From the NCBI RefSeq assembly GCF_030253575.1, contig NC_080561.1:5819001-5883000 (forward strand): a stretch of DNA of 64,000 nt. Reading direction: 5' to 3'. Both the position numbers and the translations under genes were made by a program. How positions within the stretch are numbered: position 1 is the first letter of the stretch; each line of letters starts with the position of its first letter. The notes under the pieces were generated by a model. That model saw only the letters and a list, made by a program, of their open reading frames with translations. It ran no database searches and was not told the origin of the DNA. This DNA comes from Rhododendron vialii. Lineage: Eukaryota; Streptophyta; Magnoliopsida; Ericales; Ericaceae. Shown piece by piece: positions 59,242 through 64,000 of this stretch.

Positions 59242-59470
59242 CACTATAAGAAATTTGGTCTTTGGAGACGAATGAAAATCATCACAGACGTTTTTTTGTC
59301 ACAAATGCATGTTTTTTTGTTACAATAGTATTGGAGTTTTTGGTCACCTATAGGTTGTCTCCGAAAGTCACCTGATGACGAAATCTGTTTTTCGTCACCT
59401 ATAGTGCCTTTTGGTGACAAAATACCCAGGAAAAATGTCTTCGCACCCGGACTTTCGTGGCCTTCATATT
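59242..59470. mobile_element. CACTA-type terminal fragment
   Basis: Starts cactataagaaatttgg, a typical CACTA terminus, followed by repeated cgtcacctatag, gtcacctatag and tggtgacaaaat modules on both strands, as in CACTA subterminal regions. It lies between the importin-like block and the left arm of the inverted repeat. The right end and TSD are not visible. Confidence 0.6.
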
Positions 59471-61045
59471 ACAACTCCATTCAGATAATGATAATGAAGT
59501 CAAAATTTCAGAAGAACTCTATGAATAACTCTGAGAATTTTCCGAATTTTCTCTACATGCGCCTGGTGAGAGCCTGAGCCACATATGCACCCACCCCAAA
59601 ACCCGAGGTATCACAATTTCCACCATCGAACACTTGTTCGTTGAAAATCCAGCCGAGATTTGGAACTGTCTAACCCCGGAAACCAAAAGCAATTTCAAGG
59701 AAATCTTACTCGCCCGGCTTTTCAATAAGAAAGATTCGTCCGTCCTCTGGGATCTCTGTCACGCAGTGGGTGCCTTGGCGGTGTATGTCTTAATGGAAGA
59801 CGAATAGCCTGAGTTTGAGTGCTATATCCGCTGCTAGTTGTCGGCGGAGGGTTTTGTCTCAGTTGCGTTCGACGCAGGTGTGGGTTATAGGATTCTTGAT
59901 GATAACATCATCCTGGTTGACTCAATGATTCCGAGTATTGTGAAATATTTTATTGAAGGGTTTGGGCAGACTATAAAACACAGTTGCTTACGGTTTGTCT
60001 TGCCTACACCACGTCGGATTCAAAGAATCCGATTGTCCGCACTGCCACCGTCAAGGCATCGATAAGGTTGATCATTCATCCGTTGTCAAACGACGAAGAT
60101 GAGTTAATCCTGTTGCTTAATGAAACAATGAATACACTTGAAAACTTTATAATAATCCAATTTGATGGGACAGGGTTAGCGTTTTTGAGCTTCAATAGAT
60201 TGTGGAAAGCGCCTACAGGCTAGATTATTCTCCCCAAGAAACCTATAGGCACTTTCCACAATCTATTGAAGCTCAACAACACTAACCCTGTCCCATCAAA
60301 TTCGATTGCTCAAAAGTATTCATTGTTCCATCAAGCAACAGGATCAACTCATTTTCGTCATCTGACAATGGATGAATGATCAACCTTATCGACGCCTTGA
60401 CGGGCAGCAATACGGACAGTCAAATTCTTTGAATCCGACGTCGTGGGCAAGACAAACCATAAGCAACTTGTGTTTCATAGTCCCCCAAATGTAAAATATT
60501 TCACAATACCCGGAATCATTGAGTCAACCTTATCATCAAGAATCCTATAACCCACATCCGCGTCGAACACAACTAAGACAGAACCCTCTGCCGACAACCA
60601 GCAGCGAATATAGCACTCGAACTCTGGCCATTCGTCTTCCATTAAGACATACACCGCCAAGGCAACCACCCCGTGACAGAGATCCCGAAGGACGAACGGA
60701 TCTTTCTCATCGAAAAGTCGGGCGAGTAAAATTTCCTTGAGATTGCTTTTGGTTTCCGGGGTCAGACGATTCCAAATCCCGGCCGGATTTTCAACAAACA
60801 AGCGTTCGATGGTAAAAAGTGAGAGACCTCGGGTTTTGGGGAGGGTGTATATGTGGCTCAGGCTTGCCAGGCGCATGCAGAGAAAATACGGGAAATTCTC
60901 AGATAGGTATTCGTAGAGCTTTTTGAATTTTCGACTTCATTATCATTATCTAAATGGAGTTGTAATATGAAGGCCACGAAGTCCTGGGTGCGAAGACATT
61001 TTTCTTACTTGGCTTTGCGACAGAGATGAAATTATTGTCCGCCAT
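59470..61045. pseudogene. Importin-like first exon as head-to-head inverted repeat
   Basis: The left arm (about 59470-60215, plus strand) and right arm (about 60240-61045, minus strand) both encode the importin-5-like N-terminal exon seen at 35296-36117. The left arm has stops within DE.PEFECYIRC.LSAEG (tag for Trp twice) and frameshifts. The right arm keeps a frame of 133 residues (60876-60475: MRLASLSHIYTLPKTRGLSL, NRLTPETKSNLKEILLARLF) but is shifted after the ATG at 61045. The arms face each other across about 25-40 bases near 60225, sharing cttcaatagattgtggaaag on either side. RNA copied across it would fold back over about 750 bases. Confidence 0.8.
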
Positions 61046-61130
61046 TGATGAGGGTTGGGGTTTCACGAGAGTTTAGAGAGAGAATTATTGTCCGCCATTG
61101 ATGAGGGTTAGGGTTTCACGAGAGAGTGAG
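61016..61130. repeat. Tandem duplication of importin-like leader, about 55 bp
   Basis: The words aattattgtccgccattgat and gggtttcacgaga occur at 61031-61070 and again at 61082-61122 in the same order, with gttgg replaced by gttag. It duplicates the start codon region, giving two ATG-containing leaders. Confidence 0.85.
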
Positions 61131-61557
61131 AGAGCGCGCGAGCTAATAGATGGCAATTCTTTTGCTTGAGGGTACAACTTGGTAGTGACGAGAGAAAGGT
61201 GAAAACTTTTGAGAGAGAGGGCTAAACCCTAACTTTCACTTCTTGAATCTTGAATTTGTTACAGAATCTACCCTAACTTTCGAAAAAATCTTCAAGCCAA
61301 CTAAAGCCTATCTGACCCCAAAATGCCGGGCAACCCCATTAATTCCACTTGGTCCACTATTTTTTAATCTTGAAATTTATCGAGCTAAGTTAATTCCATG
61401 GAGATCATGTAATTATGGTAGCTTATATAGTCATCCAAGCTTTCACTTATGACGTTTCAAAAACTATGTTTACAGGCGACACGATGTAGGTGGGAGAAAC
61501 TTAGTTATCTTTGGAGTTTTGCTTGGCCACGTTCCTACACAAGAAGGTTTTGTAGAC
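61131..61557. other. Intergenic, nothing recognised
   Basis: Continues the leader of the importin-like sequence and then unclassified AT-rich DNA. One plus frame (61243-61452) shows no domain. Confidence 0.4.
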
Positions 61558-61566
61558 TACAAAATC

Positions 61567-61978
61567 TATGAAGCACCGACACCTCCAGAGGTCGAAGTAT
61601 CACGGTGTCAGGACACGAGGACATGCGGGGACACATATGGGACACGCCACGTGGTGTGTCCCATAATTTAATTTTAATTTTTTATGGGGACACGGGAGGG
61701 ACACTGATGGGGACACGGTAGGGGCCAAATTGTAATTTTAAAAAAAATTTGGGACCAAACTATAATTTTAAAAAAAATTAGGGGTCAAATTGTATTTTTT
61801 AAAAAAATTGGGGCCAAATTGTAATTTTTAAAAAATTTCTGGGTGTCAAACTAAAATTATTTATTATTTAAATAAATAAATATACACATGGCATGTCCCC
61901 CGCCGTGTTCATGTCCCCATTTTTTTAGAATTCCCGTGTCTCGGTGTCCGTGTCCGTGTCGGTATCAATGCACCATGG
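61567..61978. mobile_element. About 410-bp MITE, sister of the one at 45225
   Basis: Starts tatgaagcaccgacacctcc and ends atcaatgcaccatgg, with five modules of the gggg(t)caaa(t/c)tgta(a)tttt type and tgtccgtgtccgtg near the right end. A 9-bp TSD, tacaaaatc/tataaaatc (61558-61566, 61979-61987; one mismatch), flanks it. Confidence 0.88.
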
Positions 61979-61989
61979 TATAAAATCAT

Positions 61990-62700
61990 TGGCTAGGAGT
62001 TGTATATATTTCTCTACTTTTGAAAACTTGAAAATATTGTGGGTTTTGTACTTGGACCATTTTTCTGTATTTTGGCTGTTATAAATGTAAATTAGAATGC
62101 TCTTGTATGTTTGCTACAGTGGAACAGGTTTTTATATTTGTAGTATTGAAAATGATGTAGGATGTTAATCCCCTGGCCGGTCAAGTATTACAAGCCTCAC
62201 TGGGTTGGGTCGTGACAATGAGAACGAGTAAAATATTATAGAGAGGAAGAGACCCAAAAAACCAGTTTTATTTTTCACGTACTGGGTGTCTGAGGTTGAA
62301 GGAAGAGTTGATTTTATTCGGTGTGGTCAAAACCTCATAGGCTAAGGTGCACCATACTAACTCTAGCTAAATAGGACAATTCTTTCACCTCGAATTTGAC
62401 CCTACTCACCATTTTTGAACGTGTAGAATCCATTATTCACCTTTGTTTTTTTTGTTCGATTTTGGTAGGCATTATTTTGTTTTTTTAAAAGAAGAGAAAC
62501 GTGGGGAGAGGGATGTGGAGAGAGATAGACCCTTATCTGTTGATTATTTTTTCCATATACAAATAATAGATTAGCACATACACCCTTATCTGTTGATTTT
62601 TTTAAGGAAATATACAGAGAATAGATATTAAAACAGCTTTATTTGTAGAGTTTTTTGATATAGAAAGATACACTCAGTAGAGATACCCTTATATGTTGAA
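61990..62700. other. Intergenic with short repeat before FMO copy 4
   Basis: AT-rich. The words cccttatctgttgat occur at 62531 and 62582, with a weaker third copy near 62686 (cccttatatgttga). They abut the truncated edge of FMO copy 4, so they may mark the rearrangement point. Confidence 0.5.
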
Positions 62701-62707
62701 TTTTTAA

Positions 62708-63577
62708 ATATTGGCTACTGGGTTCAACGGTGTTGAAAAGCTTAGAGACATTTTCGCCTCCCCAACCTTTCAGGACCTCATAGCCGGGTCGCCAGATAAA
62801 ACAGTTCCTCTCTACAGGTTAGTTTCGAAAATAAGGAACTAATGTACTAACTTCCTACATGTTCATAATAACTGCAACTTAACCAAATTTAGTCTCAATT
62901 TGAAAGCTAGATCATTACCAAAAAATAATAATAATAATTTGAAAGCTAGATATTAACACACTGCTGTTTTAAAAGGGAATGCGTTCAACCCCCAAATTCC
63001 ACTGCTTGCGGTCATTGGGTTCTCAGAGAGGATTGCGAATTTGTACACCTCAGAGACAAGGTGTCGGTGGCTAGCAGAGCTTCTTGACGGCAAATTCAAA
63101 CTACCCAGCATTAAAAAGATGGAAAAAGATATAGCCAAATGGGATGAATATAGGAAGCGGTACTCTGACAAAAACTACCGGAGATCTTGCATCGGTGCCC
63201 TTCATATATGGTACAATGACCAGCTCTGCAAGGACATGGGCTACGTTACATGGACTTGAGTACGGGTATCAGGTCTAGGTGTCAGACTTGTTTAATTCTT
63301 TCGTCAAAAACACTGTATATAAAACTCTCATTTGCGTATCTACAAGTATTCATTGGAAGAAACTTGACTGGTAAATATGCATTCTAATTAACTCTTGAAT
63401 TAAGAGTATTGAATACATAACCCACATCCTGTTCAAGTATCGAGTGTCGACACAGATACTTAATAGATTGTGAAAAGTCCATGTAACATAGGACATGGGA
63501 TGGAACCCGAAGAGAAAGAAAGGATTTGTAGCCGAGTTGTTCGAGCCTTGTGATCCGACGGACTATGTTTGTCCCTA
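62708..63577 (+). pseudogene. FMO1-like copy 4, truncated and broken
   Basis: Only the end of exon 4 (62708-62818: [25 protein letters not shown]) and exon 5 (62976-63577) remain; exons 1-3 are absent. Exon 5 gains one base near 62986-62995, shifting frame within CIHPRIP. It is split by a 251-bp MITE (63241-63491). After it the reading resumes with [18 protein letters not shown] and a C-terminus in which C.PTDYVCP replaces YGPMDYACP. It is more diverged from copies 1-3 than they are from each other, suggesting an older duplicate. Confidence 0.9.
63241..63491. mobile_element. MITE in FMO copy 4 exon 5 with 8-bp TSD
   Basis: The ends ctacgttacatggactt and aagtccatgtaacatag are inverted. A perfect 8-bp TSD, gacatggg, lies at 63233-63240 and 63492-63499. 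The interior (gtatcaggtctaggtgtcag, ctaattaactcttgaattaa, acttaatagattgtg) is the same as intron 1 of FMO copies 2 and 3. An 8-bp TSD suggests the hAT superfamily. Confidence 0.88.
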
Positions 63578-63589
63578 AAGCTCAAGGTT

Positions 63590-64000
63590 TTCTAACTAAG
63601 GTGTTAATGTGGTAATACCAGTAGCAAGACTTGCAGACGTTGTGTTGATGTTACCAACTACCAACAGCTATGTTTCAATAAAGTTGGAGAAGGAAATTCT
63701 GTTTCTAGTGACAAATAGAGATTCAAACCACCATGAATTCCCTTCAAAATACTAGTACAACCAGATAATTAGAGAATAAGCAATAAAAATTGATGATGCT
63801 ATAAAGATAGATATTCCTCAATTAACATCTCTGTTAGCAAGAATCTCTAAAGTAGTTCAACGATCGTGCGTATGTATGGGGGTGTGATTACTAAGGCTCT
63901 ACCAAAATTACAAGCAATAACAATTGATAACCAAAAAGTGTGCATCAGCAGACTGGAGTAAATCATCCAATAGCATTACTCACCATTTAGGCTGGAACTA
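63590..64000. other. FMO copy 4 3' flank
   Basis: Matches the 3' flank of copies 1-3 (ctcaaggttttcta, taccaactaccaac, gttgtgttgatgttacc) up to about 63790. After that it is unclassified sequence to the window end. Confidence 0.6.

Noticed and set aside
1..64000. CRISPR arrays, operons, tRNA or rRNA genes
   Set aside because: No regularly spaced repeats of the CRISPR type, no prokaryotic gene layout and no tRNA/rRNA motifs were seen; the window is plant nuclear DNA.

Overview
This window reads as nuclear DNA of a flowering plant, probably a woody eudicot. Genes have spliced exons with short plant-type introns, and plant gene families are present (mitochondrial NAD-IDH, FMO1-like monooxygenases, DUF241, dehydrin). 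CT/GA microsatellites are long, and TE families are plant-typical (Ty1/copia, gypsy-type gag-only LTR elements, LINE, MULE, hAT-like MITEs, CACTA remnants). I cannot name the species.

Layout. 1-5550: serine-rich and minisatellite repeats, a dead LINE reverse transcriptase, a fragment of a plant glycine-rich membrane protein, and a truncated copia element on the minus strand. 7248-11205: an apparently intact five-exon gene for the regulatory subunit of mitochondrial NAD-isocitrate dehydrogenase (IDH1). 11206-26040: two intact FMO1-like genes, each preceded by the same duplicated spacer. Copy 1 carries a gypsy-type LTR element in intron 1; copy 2 has a MULE in its upstream spacer. 26160-28450: a composite repeat and a broken dehydrin. 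28600-36240: a minus-strand importin-beta3-like gene relic split by a 3.4-kb gag-only LTR retrotransposon. 36240-53100: repeat-rich DNA with several MITEs, a mitochondrial processing peptidase alpha pseudogene, a Rab P-loop scrap and three broken DUF241 genes. 53560-58176: CACTA-like repeats, then the third intact FMO1-like gene. 58900-61050: importin-like sequence rearranged into a head-to-head inverted repeat. 62700-63600: a broken fourth FMO copy.

The genes with complete reading frames are IDH1 and three FMO1-like genes. The FMO copies have identical exon lengths (441/238/176/359/343 nt, 518 aa). Part of the IDH1 3' flank recurs after FMO copy 2, so the duplicated unit began in the IDH1 tail and ended after the FMO gene. 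IDH1 acts in the mitochondrial TCA cycle. The FMOs belong to the plant FMO1 clade, whose founding member makes the immune signal N-hydroxypipecolic acid; their substrate here is unknown. I did not find a new multi-gene system. The strongest observations are an IDH1 intron bounded by two copies of the same exon segment, an inverted repeat of importin-like sequence that could form a long hairpin RNA, and a MITE shared between FMO intron 1 and the broken exon of copy 4.
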